Assembly: GCF_032854445.1 (NCBI RefSeq)
Contig: NC_088296.1
Coordinates: 4,861,246 to 4,925,245, forward strand
Source of the DNA: Liolophura sinensis
Taxonomy: Eukaryota; Mollusca; Polyplacophora; Chitonida; Chitonidae
DNA length: 64,000 bases
Reading direction: 5' to 3'
Shown here in pieces: positions 23,088-34,488 of the stretch. The notes under the pieces were generated by a model that had not been told where the DNA came from, searched no databases, and saw only the letters and a list, made by a program, of their open reading frames with translations. A program made the position numbers and the translations under genes. Position 1 is the first letter of the stretch. Each line of letters opens with the position of its first letter.

Positions 23088-24072
23088 ATATGCTAATCAG
23101 CTAATTTCCACAATTTTGCAGATATCAGCAAATTTTGTTTCAAACCATACGTATATTTACATGATCTATCTATATACTAAGTTTCAGCCTAATCGACAAA
23201 ACCGTTTTGAAGGAGAAGATTTTTATAGGTTTTTAGTAACAACATGGCGGCAAAAGTAGGTCACAGTCGAAGTTCAAACCTATACCAAAACCTGACCCCT
23301 CACATACAGATTACGACTTAGAGCGGCTAAGTATGTCGTGTAGACAGCTTTAACGTTATAGCAAAAACAAAGGGCTTATAATAATAATAATAATCAGGAC
23401 AAGAACAATAGGCTTCCAAGTTATAAGCTTGAAAGTCTAATAATGTACAAGTATGAGATCTGTGAAGGAGAACAAGTTATAGTTCTAGTGTCAGGCAGTT
23501 CAAGGGAAGTAACTCCCCTCGTACGTTAACGTTGTCTTGGCTGAGATAGGTAGGTTGAGTGATGCTCGGCTCACAGTCATCCAATATAGTTTGCCAGGTT
23601 ATTGGAGAAAAAAATGAAATTACTTTTTTCTAATCCATGAAGAGTTTAATTGTTTTTTGCAATTATCTGGGCGTCCAATAAAGACCTAAAGTAAGCGGAT
23701 TTAATTCAGGAGAGATGCGCATTAAAGACGTTTTCAGCATAAACAATGAAAAATATAGCTTTTAGGTAAGAAATTCAGAAAGTAACTGTATCAAGACTCT
23801 GGATATGATAGTTTCATAGTTTGTAATAGTTTAAACTTTAGGAATCGGCAAAAATCAGCTTTTCGCTCATTTAGCATGGTATTTTATAACCTCGTGATCC
23901 TTGCCAGGAATCGGGGTGCTCGAAACTATGAATAGAATAAACAAGAGAGACGACTAGAAAATAAATGTTTTATAGGATATTGTAGCAGCATATACACATA
24001 TAGAATGAGAGAACTGACTTATTCCCACTAAAGTTCAGTTGTTCCCCTTTACCTTTTATAGCCTCTGCATGT
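23088..24072. other. No gene seen
   Basis: Contains a decayed interspersed sequence around 23180-23270 (AAGTTTCAGCCTAATCG, AACATGGCGGCAAAAG) and a short ATA microsatellite near 23378. No exon recognised. Confidence 0.45.
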
Positions 24073-24078
24073 TTTATT
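24073..24078 (-). promoter_or_regulatory. Candidate poly(A) signal of the H1 gene
   Basis: AATAAA on the minus strand about 415 nt after the H1 stop codon. I see no histone-type 3' stem-loop nearer the stop, so the transcript is more likely polyadenylated, as in replacement-type H1 genes. Confidence 0.4.
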
Positions 24079-24490
24079 TCATAGCGCAGCGTTTCCATGT
24101 GAAATGGAAGATATATATCAGATATATATGTCTTCTTGCAAGCATTGTACTGCCTATACAGGAAAAGATTCTCCGGATTTTTTGATTCAAGGCACCATAT
24201 TTTTGTTTTCAAGAAGACACACGACTTCTGAGCGCTAGTATTAAGGATGTTTTCTTTATCATATATCAGAGGAGAACCACTTCATGGAGACATTTGCTAG
24301 CCAGGTCTTTCCAGTTACGTCTAGGGAGAGGAGAGGCGTGCAATGTTCTAAACAGTCTTAGTACGAGTTATGTCAACGACCAAAACACATACAAACATAA
24401 AAAGCCAATAATATCTTAGGTATATGCATTAGGTTAATCATCACAGCTTTGGCACGTTAGACTCAGGCGAAAACACTTTACGTACCAACT

Positions 24491-25294
24491 TTAACTTTTC
24501 TTGTTCATTGAGTTCCGAGTTATCCTCTTGGTTGTTGTTGTTGACTTGGTTTTCGGGCTTTGTTTCGCTTTGGGCACTTTCTTTGCGCTTGCTATCTTGC
24601 TGTTGTTACAGGCAGTTTGTTTCTTGGACGTGGATTTCTTGGAGTTAGTCTGTACATATGAGGCTGATGGGGTCGTGTAGTTTCCCTTAATTGATTTCCT
24701 GCAGGCATCCTTCTTTCCAGCTAAAGATTTCTTTCTTCCAGCTGCCTTGTTGACTTTGGTAGCACCTTTTTCTGTTGTATTTGCTTTCCCTTTATTCGTA
24801 ACACCTCGTGCTTGGTCCTTCGTAACTCCGTTTTTGGTGGCAGGGGCTTTTTCTTTCTGTGTACCTAATTTAGGTTTACGTGGCACCTTTTTGACTGACT
24901 GGTTATTTGTTTTCATTGATCCGTTTAGTTCTTTCTTCTTGGGTTTACCTGCAATCTGTGTCGACTTCTTCCCTTTAGACTGAGCGCTCACTGTCGCGTC
25001 ACTGAGTCGGAACGAGCCAGCCGCTCCTGTTCCATTTGACTGAATCAGCGTTCCGTCAGTCACAGCGTTCTTCAGAGCCAATTTCAGGTGTACGTTAGCC
25101 CGTGCCTCGTCCACCACGTTAAACTGCGACACTATATACCTGAGAATTTTCAGCCTCGACGACCCACCTTTCTCTTGTAGAGCTGTCAACGCCTTTATCA
25201 CCATATCTCTGTATTTCGGATGTGGTTGCGCTGTCTTCTTGGATTCCGTAAGTTTTGTCCCCGATATTATGGCTAATTCTTCGTCGATGTCCAT
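24491..25294 (-). CDS. H1: Linker histone H1-like protein
   Basis: A 267-residue intact single exon. Linker histones bind at the nucleosome entry/exit DNA and compact chromatin in the nucleus. Residues 1-21 are a short acidic-start head; about 24-97 form the H1/H5 winged helix, from HPKYRDMVIKAL through GGSSRLKILRYIVSQF to a GTGAAGSFRL ending like the GASGSFRL of H1/H5 globular domains. From about 100 to 267 is a Lys/Ser/Thr/Ala-rich basic tail with many KK, TKK and PK motifs and no predicted fold. Length and order match animal H1. The ATG has a TATA box 70 bp upstream. No core histone genes lie nearby, so it is an isolated copy, and the central VVDEARANVHLKL loop fits a divergent or replacement-type (H1.0-like) member better than a cluster H1. 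The opposite-strand frame at 24747-24983 is a shadow. Family certain; subtype inferred. Confidence 0.95.
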   Translation of the reverse strand: MDIDEELAIISGTKLTESKKTAQPHPKYRDMVIKALTALQEKGGSSRLKILRYIVSQFNVVDEARANVHLKLALKNAVTDGTLIQSNGTGAAGSFRLSDATVSAQSKGKKSTQIAGKPKKKELNGSMKTNNQSVKKVPRKPKLGTQKEKAPATKNGVTKDQARGVTNKGKANTTEKGATKVNKAAGRKKSLAGKKDACRKSIKGNYTTPSASYVQTNSKKSTSKKQTACNNSKIASAKKVPKAKQSPKTKSTTTTKRITRNSMNKKS

Positions 25295-25363
25295 GATCTA
25301 AACTTGATCTCAAATACGCTCAATAGCTAAAGGTAATCTCTGCAAATATGGACTAATAAGGTC

Positions 25364-25371
25364 ATTTATAT
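25364..25371 (-). promoter_or_regulatory. TATA box of the H1 gene
   Basis: TATATAAA on the minus strand, about 70 bp before the H1 ATG, which would put the start of transcription near 25340 and give a 5' UTR of about 45 nt. A C-rich CACCC tract lies just upstream at 25380-25425. Confidence 0.65.
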
Positions 25372-25379
25372 ACATATCA

Positions 25380-25847
25380 CCACCCCACCCCACCCTACAC
25401 CCAACGCACCCCAAAGCCCTTCCACCCCGTGAGATGAGAGTGAGCATGAGCTTTGACACGCCAGACAGACCTTACACTGGTATGGATTAAATCCTCTCTT
25501 GTCATCCAAGCTGTCAAGCGTTTATAATCGGTGAACAAAAGAAACAACGAACATGTTTAATCAAAGGTCTTCAGAGGATGTTTGAACAACTTCACAAAAA
25601 GGACATGATCTTAAAATCTTGGTGCGACAATGTCCACGCTCTGCACGCTGAACGTGCTATAATTAAAGTGATAGACTGATTTGTACGAATTTCATTACCC
25701 GGTAAATAAGTCCACAGATCAAAACTGAATTTGAACTTTTAGAGTTGGCCGTACTGCAGCACATTAAACTGAGTCCTACCGCCATAGTAATAGTAATATT
25801 AGTAGTGGTAGTTATAATAATAATAATAAGAAGAAGAAGAAGAATAA

Positions 25848-25878
<31 letters not shown>

Positions 25879-26500
25879 AATACTAATAATTGTTTTCTTT
25901 CAGACAGAAATTTAAAGGGCACGACAGCACCTGGCTAAAACATATTTCAGTCGAAAGCAGGATTCTCAAGCTTTCTAAAAAGTATTCTACTTTATAATTT
26001 TAATGAGATTTCACCGCATGACATGTAGAAGAAAATGGCAATACTGCACGAATGGCTGGTGTGAATCGACGCTGTGTTGTCGCCTGTAGCCTACCTGTTG
26101 ACTGCACGAAGTGACATATGACAACACAGAACTATTGCGTTACACATCATTTTGAGATGGTTTACGTTACGAACAACCATAGGGCTGTTTCATAGTGTTG
26201 TTGGACAGGCCTGTATCATGTACGTACCACCACAGACGTAGAATTAGTATTAGAATTAGAATTAGTTGACTTACTTGCCGTGTAGGGGCCTAATATTCAA
26301 CGACGGTATCATAAATTATGTCAGAGAGCAGCATACCGTCTCGGTCCAAACCGCATTCTTCTCCCCAGCAGATCTTAGGCCTATTTAGACACGCTGTTCC
26401 ATTTATACAAATACACTTTGTCTTTCATTTTAGCGTTTAGTCAGCATGCAGTTGCCGAATACCAAATACCAGTCAGTGAAAAATTCAGTAGGGGTGTCGA
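25380..26500. other. No gene; C-rich tract and trinucleotide microsatellite
   Basis: 25380-25425 is CCACCCCACCCTACACCC-like and could act in the H1 promoter. 25815-25885 is a compound (ATA)n (AGA)n (ACA)n microsatellite. Nothing else recognised. Confidence 0.55.
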
Positions 26501-26502
26501 AT

Positions 26503-27300
26503 GTTTATGGGGATGAGAATACGACATCTCATCGGACAAATTAATTAAATCTTGCAGTATCATTGTTTTTCTCTGAATTTATTAGAACTAAAGAATTTTA
26601 ATATTGCCTTTTGTCTTTCTCGTATAAAGGTCTGTTTTTTTGTTTTCTTAAATAAAATACAGTAAATTTATTTTGAAAAGCCGTGCTCAAGCCGATGTGC
26701 TTTCTCTGACGTCCGCGATAACTAGGTCATCACTGTTCTCATCTTGGAAGCGATCACCACATAACTGAAACAAAATTCAGCGCAAGTGAAATGCCTAGAT
26801 CAGCCTCATTGGTGCTTAGATTTGCTTTCATCTGTTTTAGAATTCAGCATTATTTTAATTGTAATTTTGTAATTATTCCATAAGGATCAAAACCACCAGT
26901 ATAACCCCTTCGGAGGTTAGGACGTGAACCAGGAATATCTCGGCTGTGCATCTACAGGCTGCTTAAACCGTAAATGTTATAACAGGCTTACTGTATCAAC
27001 GGTACATTCAAGCAGTGGAAGAAATATCTTTCCACTGTGTCCAATTTCCTATAAAGTTATTTATCACTTGGACTTCCATCACCGAAGTCCACAACTTTTG
27101 TCTGTCATAGGCTGCTGCTTTGACTATAATACAGAAAAATAACTTCGACGTTAGCGTGCTAGAGTAAACGTGACGTCACCTTGCTGTCGGTAATGGAGAC
27201 ATGTAGAAGCTGTGTCAAGACGAAGTTTCACTAAACTTTTATTGGGTTGAAAAAAATCTAAAAAAATATTTAATGCCAATTTAAGATACTTTGAATGGTA
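26503..27300 (+). repeat. 0.77-kb dispersed repeat, copy 2
   Basis: Collinear with 4960-5735. Differences are scattered substitutions and small indels, so the two copies are old. See copy 1 for shared blocks. Confidence 0.75.
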
Positions 27301-28443
27301 GGTACACTTTCTCGAGCCCTTGAAAGCACTTTGTCAATAATTTTACATTGATATCTGAATTCCCTGCCAAACTGTGAACAATGAACCACTGAGCTGTAAT
27401 AAAATTTAGTCAGTGTAATCCATAGTGAACAATTTTAGATAGTAAACAACAGCAAAATGCACGAGTCGAGAAAAAGCAACTTGTACTCCCAGCTTGTTGT
27501 GTAAAACGACGTGTTCGTCACGAATGAGATTTGGGAAAACAATGGGAAGATGCAACAAGGAAGAGGTGCCGACAAATGCAATGGCTAACTAAGATAATCT
27601 ATTTAAGGAAACCATTCATTGTTGAACGAATTATTTTTATTTTTGCTTACTGCATGTGACTTTATATGTATATGGTTTGCACACCTCTATAGCCGGTTAC
27701 CACTGGGTGTCCAGATGATAACCAGCTGGCGGGGGTGAGTGTAGGGTGTGTGGGGGTGGGGTGGGGTACTAAATTCCCCAGATTACATAGCACAAGATAT
27801 AAACTGGAACAAAGAGATTTTACGTCATACATAATCATAATAATAGTGGTATTCAAGGGGAATCTGTTGTGGAATTTATCTCCTTATAGCTATGGGTCAC
27901 CCTCTTACGCGTTCGAATTTGACTGTTACACGTACGAATACAGTAGACTGCGGTGCGGATTACTCGCAGTCTACAAGACACCTACAAAATACCGATAGGA
28001 TTTAAAACAATACTTACCAGTATTACGTATTTACGATGGCCACAAAGCTTATTGGTCGGTGAATCTGTTCAAGATAATTTTAACAGGGTCCAGAGTAACA
28101 TTCTTTGTTTTCATGGCTGTATAGATTTTCTAAATGTCCGGTGTAGTCAAAGAGGTATTTGCCAAATAATGCTTACATGTTTTACACGACAATGGTTGCT
28201 ACCAAAAGTCAGACTCAGTACGTAGGGAAACCTCAGCCCTTTTGTAATATAACTGGATATTTTATTTGAGATCCGGAATAGTTTTACTTGTCAGTTTTAG
28301 CATTTTCCAACACTATGTACACTCTATGTTCCCATCTTCACTAAAAACGACTAGGTTTCTAGACTAAATCAAGAACGTTTTGTTTGTTTGTTTGATTGAT
28401 GTAATCAAATATGTTTAGGTCTAAAAAGACGCCCAGATTTCTG
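27301..28443. other. No gene seen; GT-rich tract at 27730-27770
   Basis: A G-rich stretch (GGGGGTGGGGTGGGG) at about 27750 causes open frames on both strands. A donor-like site and short frames near 27950-28220 have no recognised domain. Confidence 0.45.
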
Positions 28444-28582
28444 CGTGGAGTAACGAGTAAAGTCATGTACCAGATATATTCACATATACCGTGGAGTAAC
28501 GAGTGAAGTCATGTACCAGATATCCTCACATATACCGTAGAGTAACGAGTGAAGTCATGTACCAGATATCCTCACATATACC
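28444..28582. repeat. 46-bp tandem repeat, 3 copies
   Basis: GTGGAGTAACGAG recurs at 28445, 28491 and 28537, each followed by GTCATGTACCAGATAT. Confidence 0.9.
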
Positions 28583-28811
28583 GAACTCGCATTCTAAACT
28601 GAGACCATAACGGAGTCAACGAGAGTTGGATTTTATAGAGTGGATGAGGGATAGTGGACTTTCGACAGAAAACTTTATGTCACTTGGCCACCAAGGGTCC
28701 CAGAAGCAGTTTTGTTTAGTGTAACAAATCCGAAGAAGACTACAGCTAGCAACCAGCTACCAGCATTTATTTATTTGATTGTGGCTTAACCACTTACAAA
28801 TTTTAAACTTG

Positions 28812-28862
28812 TTTGTTATATTTATTTTGTTGGTGTTTTACATCGTATTCAAGAATGTGCCT
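28812..28862 (-). mobile_element. SINE 3'-end fragment
   Basis: TTTATTTTGTTGGTGTTTTAC followed by ATCGTATTCAAGAATGT; the rest is lost. Confidence 0.6.
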
Positions 28863-29202
28863 TTTTGACTTCCATACTAGGGAGGGGTCGCTACCTCGCA
28901 ATGCTGGTCGGAGCCTTTATCAAGACCGAAAAGACGGCTTTTGCTTTCTATCAAGATTTTTAATTTTCAGTTGGTGACTATCTATATGCATACTTCGCCT
29001 TTGTTACATCAAGGAAATCTTACATATATCGTATGTATTCTGCATTCGAAAAGGTATAAAACTGCCGTCACTGTATCAAACCACGATAGACTGGAAAAGA
29101 ATGGAATCCCTTATACCCAGTCATGATTTAATCTATGGACGGTGCAAGGTGGTATTGATGTAAAACTAATCAGACCAGCCAGACATGTCTCAAAGTGTCA
29201 CG

Positions 29203-29472
29203 AGGACCTCCTCGACCGAGTGGTTAGCGTGCTAACAGGGCACAATCACTCAGAAGCCTTTCATGTATGCCATCACTATGAATTTAAGTCTCGTTCTTGC
29301 TGGTTTCCTTTCCAGTCAGATGTGGAAAGATGTACCAGCAGCCTACGGTTTCCCTAGTACTATACTCGGTTTCCTCCAACTATAATGCTGGCCACCATCG
29401 TATAATTTTTTAAAAATATTCTTGAGTAGGGGGTTAAACACCAATCGACTAAATAAATAAATAAATAAAATT
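29203..29472 (+). mobile_element. SINE, near full length, diverged
   Basis: Head CCTCGACCGAGTGGTTAGCG and TGCTAACAGGGCACAATC, body with TCCTCCAACTATAATGCTGG and a tail of AAATAAAT. Its box A region GACCGAGTGGTTAGCGTG resembles the start of the 88-bp satellite unit at 62317-64000. Confidence 0.85.
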
Positions 29473-29639
29473 AACCGCCATCAATATAAAAAAAATTCAA
29501 TACATCAAAGTGCCCAAAACACCAAAACCCAACCTGTACCCTCAGCTGTGATCTCCCCACATCCTCCCACGTGCTGGGGGAGTTTATCACTGACATGGTG
29601 AAGCACACAGACAGTCTTTATTGATCTGTTGTTTTATTT

Positions 29640-29830
29640 GTTTAACCAGTAAGGTCGTGTGTTCGAATCCAGGAATAGCAGCTTCGATTGTTGCTGTAAA
29701 TCAGGAACTGGTCAAATTGCGGTGGTTTACTAGTCCAGTCTTCTCCACCTATAAACTTGACCTCCGTCATATGAGTGGAAGTTATAAATCACTAATTAAG
29801 ATTTATCAACAAATCAAACACCATCTGCCA
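29640..29830 (+). mobile_element. SINE with a different tRNA head, decayed
   Basis: Head with box B GTTCGAATCC at about 29661 (AGGTCGTGTGTTCGAATCC), then a region related to the main family's 3' domain (CCACCTATAAACTTGACC, CGTCATATGAGTGGAA). It suggests that the window's SINE families share a 3' domain behind different heads. The 110-codon frame over it is not a gene. Confidence 0.55.
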
Positions 29831-31098
29831 AAGGTGGGGTACGATTGTAAGTTTAAAGCGACTAGCGCTACATCAATCTATCGGAAAATATCAAGATACT
29901 TGTACAAATACGTACACTGTGAGCCCTTATGCTGGTTTGTGTGTTGGCAATAGAGTAATCATGATTTGTGTCGTTATGACCTTGTACATGTGACCTTTCC
30001 TATGTGAATTACACACAGATTAAACAACTGGAGTGGCTGACCTACGGCCGAATGATCACTTATGTCCCTTCAGTTTTATGCTCTGGAAACTATGAAAGAT
30101 TATAAACCTGCACAAACAAGGCTGGTAGACTTAGTCCTCGAGACCAGGATCCTTTGCATTGGCTTCGAGCGATTGTTTATTAAAATTAACGACAAAACAG
30201 CATTTTGAGTTATTCTAGACCAGCGATGATCGTCTAAGAAAATTGTATTTAACATCAGTGCATTTTTTACTTTAATTCTGCTTAAGCATAGGTTCCACGA
30301 GGCGTGTAATTTGCTACTATTTAGGTAGCAGGATTCTCTTGCCGTCACGATCGCAATTTTGGTTTTACTTACAGGTCATCACAACCATCGTCTGGTTTAT
30401 CTTGTATTTACTGTGGAAGTCAAGTTGCACAGGAAGCTAAAAAAAATATAGGTATACTTTACTTCCAATGAAAAGAGGGATGTGACACGAGATAGACTTT
30501 GAATAAGATATTTTTACAAAGGTACAAAATCATTTTTTTTTTCTAACATGCGTTTTTGAGTCCATATTTTCCTACTATTTGACACATTTTTTTCAGTGTC
30601 TGAAAATGAATTAAAACTTGTTACAGAGGTCATAAGGCAGCTCATCAGACATGACTAAACATAACTATTTTCAAAATGTTCCGAAGGCAAAAAGGGAAGT
30701 ACTTATGAAGGAAGTAAGACGGGGAGGCTGGGTGGGGGGAGGGGGGGGTTGGGTATTAATTAGTAAAAGTGTAAATAACTAACAGGATAGATAAATGAAT
30801 AAAGAAGAAGGGAAACAAACAAATAACTGAATAAATATATAAATACATAATAAATAGATAAATAAATAAATAAATAAAAATATATATAACCGTGGAAATC
30901 GGATTAAAGGCGGGTTAACTGGGCTGCTATTACGCCATCTGACCTGGCTGCTCAACTCACATACACTTATGTAAATAGACAGACTTCGCATTGGTCCCAT
31001 TTATAACGACGTATACATAAGATTAACCCAAGCGGGGAATATTTACTTTGGCGTATTAAATAGCTTAACTTATTGATCGCGTAAGACTGCCATGTCAT
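29831..31098. other. No gene seen; G run and ATAAATA microsatellite
   Basis: 30715-30750 is a G-rich tract; 30830-30890 an (ATAA)n tract. No exon recognised. Confidence 0.5.
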
Positions 31099-31355
31099 AT
31101 GCTCGATCCAGTGCCGTCCATAGACTGGTCGTTCCGTGAAGAATGCTATGCCTGGCTGAATGCCGTGTATCGTCGGATCGGCTTATGCTCGGTACGGGCG
31201 CGCTGCTTTGGCATGGCTCCCATTACTGTATCGACGCGCAGAATGCCCTACTGCAAAAGCCAAAACCGAAGGGATAATAGTCGACATGGGAAAGGCTTCG
31301 AACATGTACGATCCCGTCCCCCAGTGGACAGACACAGTTTTAAGGTCGAGCTGAG
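31099..31355 (+). CDS. Weak candidate exon ending at a strong splice donor
   Basis: An open frame of about 86 codons ends over GAG/GTAAGTG (donor at 31356), and a second plus frame is also open. The next acceptor that fits is TTTACTCTTTCAG before 33815, the start of the Tctex1 region, so this could be an upstream exon of that gene. No domain is visible and the joined frame closes soon after the junction. GC content is above the surroundings. Confidence 0.25.
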
Positions 31356-31736
31356 GTAAGTGTTAATCATAAACCCATGAGCTTCTCCGAGACACACATA
31401 TATACGGTACACACAGCCCGTGGGTTGTGATTGTGTCACCTGTGGTTAGCTACTGACTATACTGTGTATTAGTAGGCAGAGGATTTAACGTGTTGTGGTT
31501 TGACCGTGAAATGATATTGAACTCCAATTGTCCGTTGTTAGTGCGGTGAAGCCCGTACTATGGCTCTTTTGAGGACTTCGAGGTTTGTGTATGAAATGAA
31601 GAGAGCATAGCAGGGGAGTGTATGCAGCTACACAGCTTGGCCGTTTGAACGGTGATCAGCGTCGTGTGTTAATACGGGTAAGTGGATTATCTCTCAAACA
31701 CGGACAAAGTATTCACAGTGTGTTTAATGGTACATA

Positions 31737-31851
31737 TACAAACAGATGCCTCAGGTACAAACAGATGTCTCACGTACAAACAGATGTCTCACGTACAAAC
31801 AGATGTCACTCGTACAAATAGATGCCTCACGTACAAACAAGTGTCTCTGGT
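31737..31851. repeat. 19-bp tandem repeat, 6 copies
   Basis: Unit TACAAACAGATGTCTCACG with a few substitutions. Confidence 0.9.
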
Positions 31852-32267
31852 AGAGTACCGACAATACATACACATACGTGTGAATCCCGTTGAACCAAAT
31901 AACGTGTTGATTTTATGACCATTCCAGGAACAAGTTATGATTAAGGCTATGATTATATACTGCAAACCCGATAATAAGGTGAAAATACTATCACATTTAC
32001 TATTTGTCATAATAAAAGTAAATGCACATACAAATAAACTCTACATTTTATCAAGAAAACTAATTTTATGCATTACAAGGGGGTATTTCTGCAGGGAATT
32101 GTCCATAGAGGTAAACCTCCTGAGAGGAGAAATATCCTGGATCTCATTGCCACATTATATTTTCTCGACATAGTGACACAATATATTTACCTATCACTTT
32201 GCCACAGTTCATTTACACATTTGCATTACCGGTCGCTTTGCCACATTGTCCTCACACGTCAAATTAA
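31852..32267. other. No gene seen
   Basis: AT-rich with no recognised gene. The last 60 bp begin to resemble the 53-bp repeat that follows. Confidence 0.5.
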
Positions 32268-32830
32268 TTTCACTTTCACGCCACATTGCCATTGTTACCC
32301 ATGCACAGCAGATTGTAATGTTACACTTTCACGACACATTGCCATTGTTATCCATGCACAGCAGATTGTAATGTTACATTATCACGACACATTGCCATTG
32401 TTATCCGTGCACAGCAGATTGTAATATTTCACTTTCACGACACATTGCCATTGTTATCCATGCACAGCAGATTGTTGTTTTACACTTTCACGATACATTG
32501 CCATTGTTATCCGTGCACAGCAGATTGTAATATTTCACTTTCACGACACATTGCCATTGTTATACATGCACAGCAGATTGTTATATTACACTTTCACGAC
32601 ACATTGCCATTGTTATCCGTGCACAGCAGATTGTTATATTACACTTTCACGACACACTGCCACGTTACAGCCACGGAGAAGATTGTCGTATTGCTGTTTT
32701 ACGACATACTGTAATGTTATGCATACACAAGAGAATATCACACTGCACCTGTACGAAACACTGTCATTTTATAAGTGCGCAGCAGATTTTCCTGTTACAC
32801 TATGGCAATACGGTGCCACATTGCATGTAT
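32268..32830. repeat. 53-bp tandem repeat, about 8 copies, decaying to the right
   Basis: TTGCCATTGTTA occurs at 53-bp steps from 32286 to 32604; the unit continues ATGCACAGCAGATTGT and TTTCACGACACA. From 32660 to 32830 two or three highly diverged units follow. Plus-strand frames of 118, 89 and 105 codons are produced by the repeat. Confidence 0.9.
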
Positions 32831-33424
32831 TCCTGCCTTGTAGTATAACTGTGGAGTCACTCCTTTAATGATAGCTGTGACAGATTATATCCCTGCTAAA
32901 GATAAATGTACACCTCGTGACCCCCTACGACGTTACTAGCACATTATGGGTTATCTATATGTGACATTTGTCAGAAAATGTGCCACTGTATTTGACATAA
33001 TCTTTGTTCCTATTTTAGACGGTACAACAACCAGTTCATTAAAATATGCTTAAACCCTTTCTAATTGCATGTATGTATTGTGCGTACTGTATGTATGTGG
33101 ACCCCTAGTTAGCAATTCATCGCGAGGCGCTGTGCTATGCCCGTCGGGAGGTCCGTCATGCCTCTGTGAATCCACAATGCAGTGCTCCCTGCCTCTAAAA
33201 ACACTCTATTTTGATCTGCTGTCCTTTTCCCTCCAAATATCGAAGATTGACTATAAAATCGGAAACCTGTGTTAGCCTATTAACTGTTACCCCGAATGGA
33301 TTTTTCGAGATTCTAACATTTAGATCGCTGGGGGACGTGGACACCCGGCCATTATGGCTTGGACACTCATCACCCATGTCTGTCTGTATGTCTGTCTGTC
33401 TGTCTGCTTGAGATTTGTGTGCTT
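32831..33424. other. No gene seen; short TGTC repeats at 33378-33406
   Basis: A small TGTCTGTCTGTC microsatellite near 33390. No domain in the short frames. Confidence 0.5.
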
Positions 33425-33700
33425 ACGTGGTGCTCAACAATTATTCAGTCATATGACAACGAGGTGCCATTATCTATTCGTAGCTTCGTGTGCCAGGGGC
33501 GAGTCCATGCCGCCAAAGTGCTGCCACCACGCCGAAGACACTAGACATGACACTTCCACCTAGTTACATTATACTGACACCGTGCCAACCAGTTGGTTCT
33601 AGCCAGTTGGCTCTAACCTCTTAGTACTGGGTGCCAAGCGAGGCAGGCACAAGTAATAAGTTGTTGATATCACTCCGACCCGATTTGACCCTTTTGGTGT
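33425..33700 (-). mobile_element. Third SINE family, copy 1
   Basis: ATTCAGTCATATGACAACGA, GCGAGTCCATGCCGCCAAA, CCGAAGACACTAGACATGAC and TAACCTCTTAGTACTGGGTG match 42190-42560. In that copy the right end is a reversed tRNA head, so the family is set to the minus strand. This copy is diverged and lacks a clear head. Confidence 0.65.
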
Positions 33701-33814
33701 TGTGATAAGTGTAGGAATAAGCTAAACTATCGTGAAATAGAAATCTGTAGTCTTCTGACATCAAAACTCGGTGAAAACCTGTCACCAAAATTTATGTTTT
33801 CTTTACTCTTTCAG

Positions 33815-34488
33815 GTGTCTCATGAAATCATGTGGAAAAGCAAGAGAAGCTCGATAAAATAAGTTTGGTGCTGCACTGTCAAAGTTGTCAGGAAAGCAGC
33901 CCCATACCACTCAGCCATGTCTATCACGGAATGTGTGACAAAGAGCGACATTTCCTTCACGGGAACGGAAATCCTAGCAAACTAAATGCGCGTGCCCCAC
34001 CGATGGATGTAGCTTCCTGTACGGCCTATTCGCCCAATTCGCAGGAAGCAGTGAACAGTGCTCATGTGATGGCATGGCTTTGGAAAAAAGTGAAATTTCT
34101 CAGCCCAAACACATACACAACTCGCCGGCGAAGAAACAGAATAATTTCAGAGTACAGGAGATATGATGTTTCGTGCGTACGACATCGAACGGATGGCCGA
34201 GCGGGTTTTCATGGCGCGTCTACATGGGATGGCATACGAGCCAAACAAGTGCAGACAACTCTGTCATACTCTGGCCGCTGAGATCATGGAAAGAGTGAAG
34301 ACCCTTTCCATAAAGCGGTACAAGCTGGTAGCTGTGGTCAGCATTTGGTAGTCTCAAGGAACGCGCTGGCATGCAGCTCGGGACTCGCTGGTCTATGGGA
34401 CCGGGACACGGACAACTTTGTAAGCGTCAGATACACAAACAGCTCTTTATTTGCCGTGGCCCTGATCTATGGCAATGCATTTAAATGA
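33815..34488 (+). pseudogene. Tctex1-type dynein light chain domain, frame-broken
   Basis: Tctex1/DYNLT-type proteins are light chains that dock cargo on, or regulate, dynein motors. The C-terminal half is clear: FRAYDIERMAERVFMARLHG, then YEPNKCRQLC, then IKRYKLVAVVSI, the usual core ending. After this the frame must shift by one base near 34345 (ATTTGG) to read GSLKERAGMQLGTR, and again near 34390 (TGGT) to read LWDRDTDNF, YTNSSLFAVALIYG and the stop at 34486-34488. So two single-base insertions interrupt an otherwise well-kept domain. An acceptor lies before 34151 and another before 33815; the 33815-34150 part is open only in patches in three frames, so it is either non-coding or also broken. 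Either a recent pseudogene or a gene with assembly indels. The 149-codon frame at 33832-34281 is not the Tctex1 frame. Confidence 0.75.

Noticed and set aside
33832-34281. 149-codon plus frame overlapping the Tctex1 region
   Set aside because: The family motifs are in another frame; this one carries none of them.
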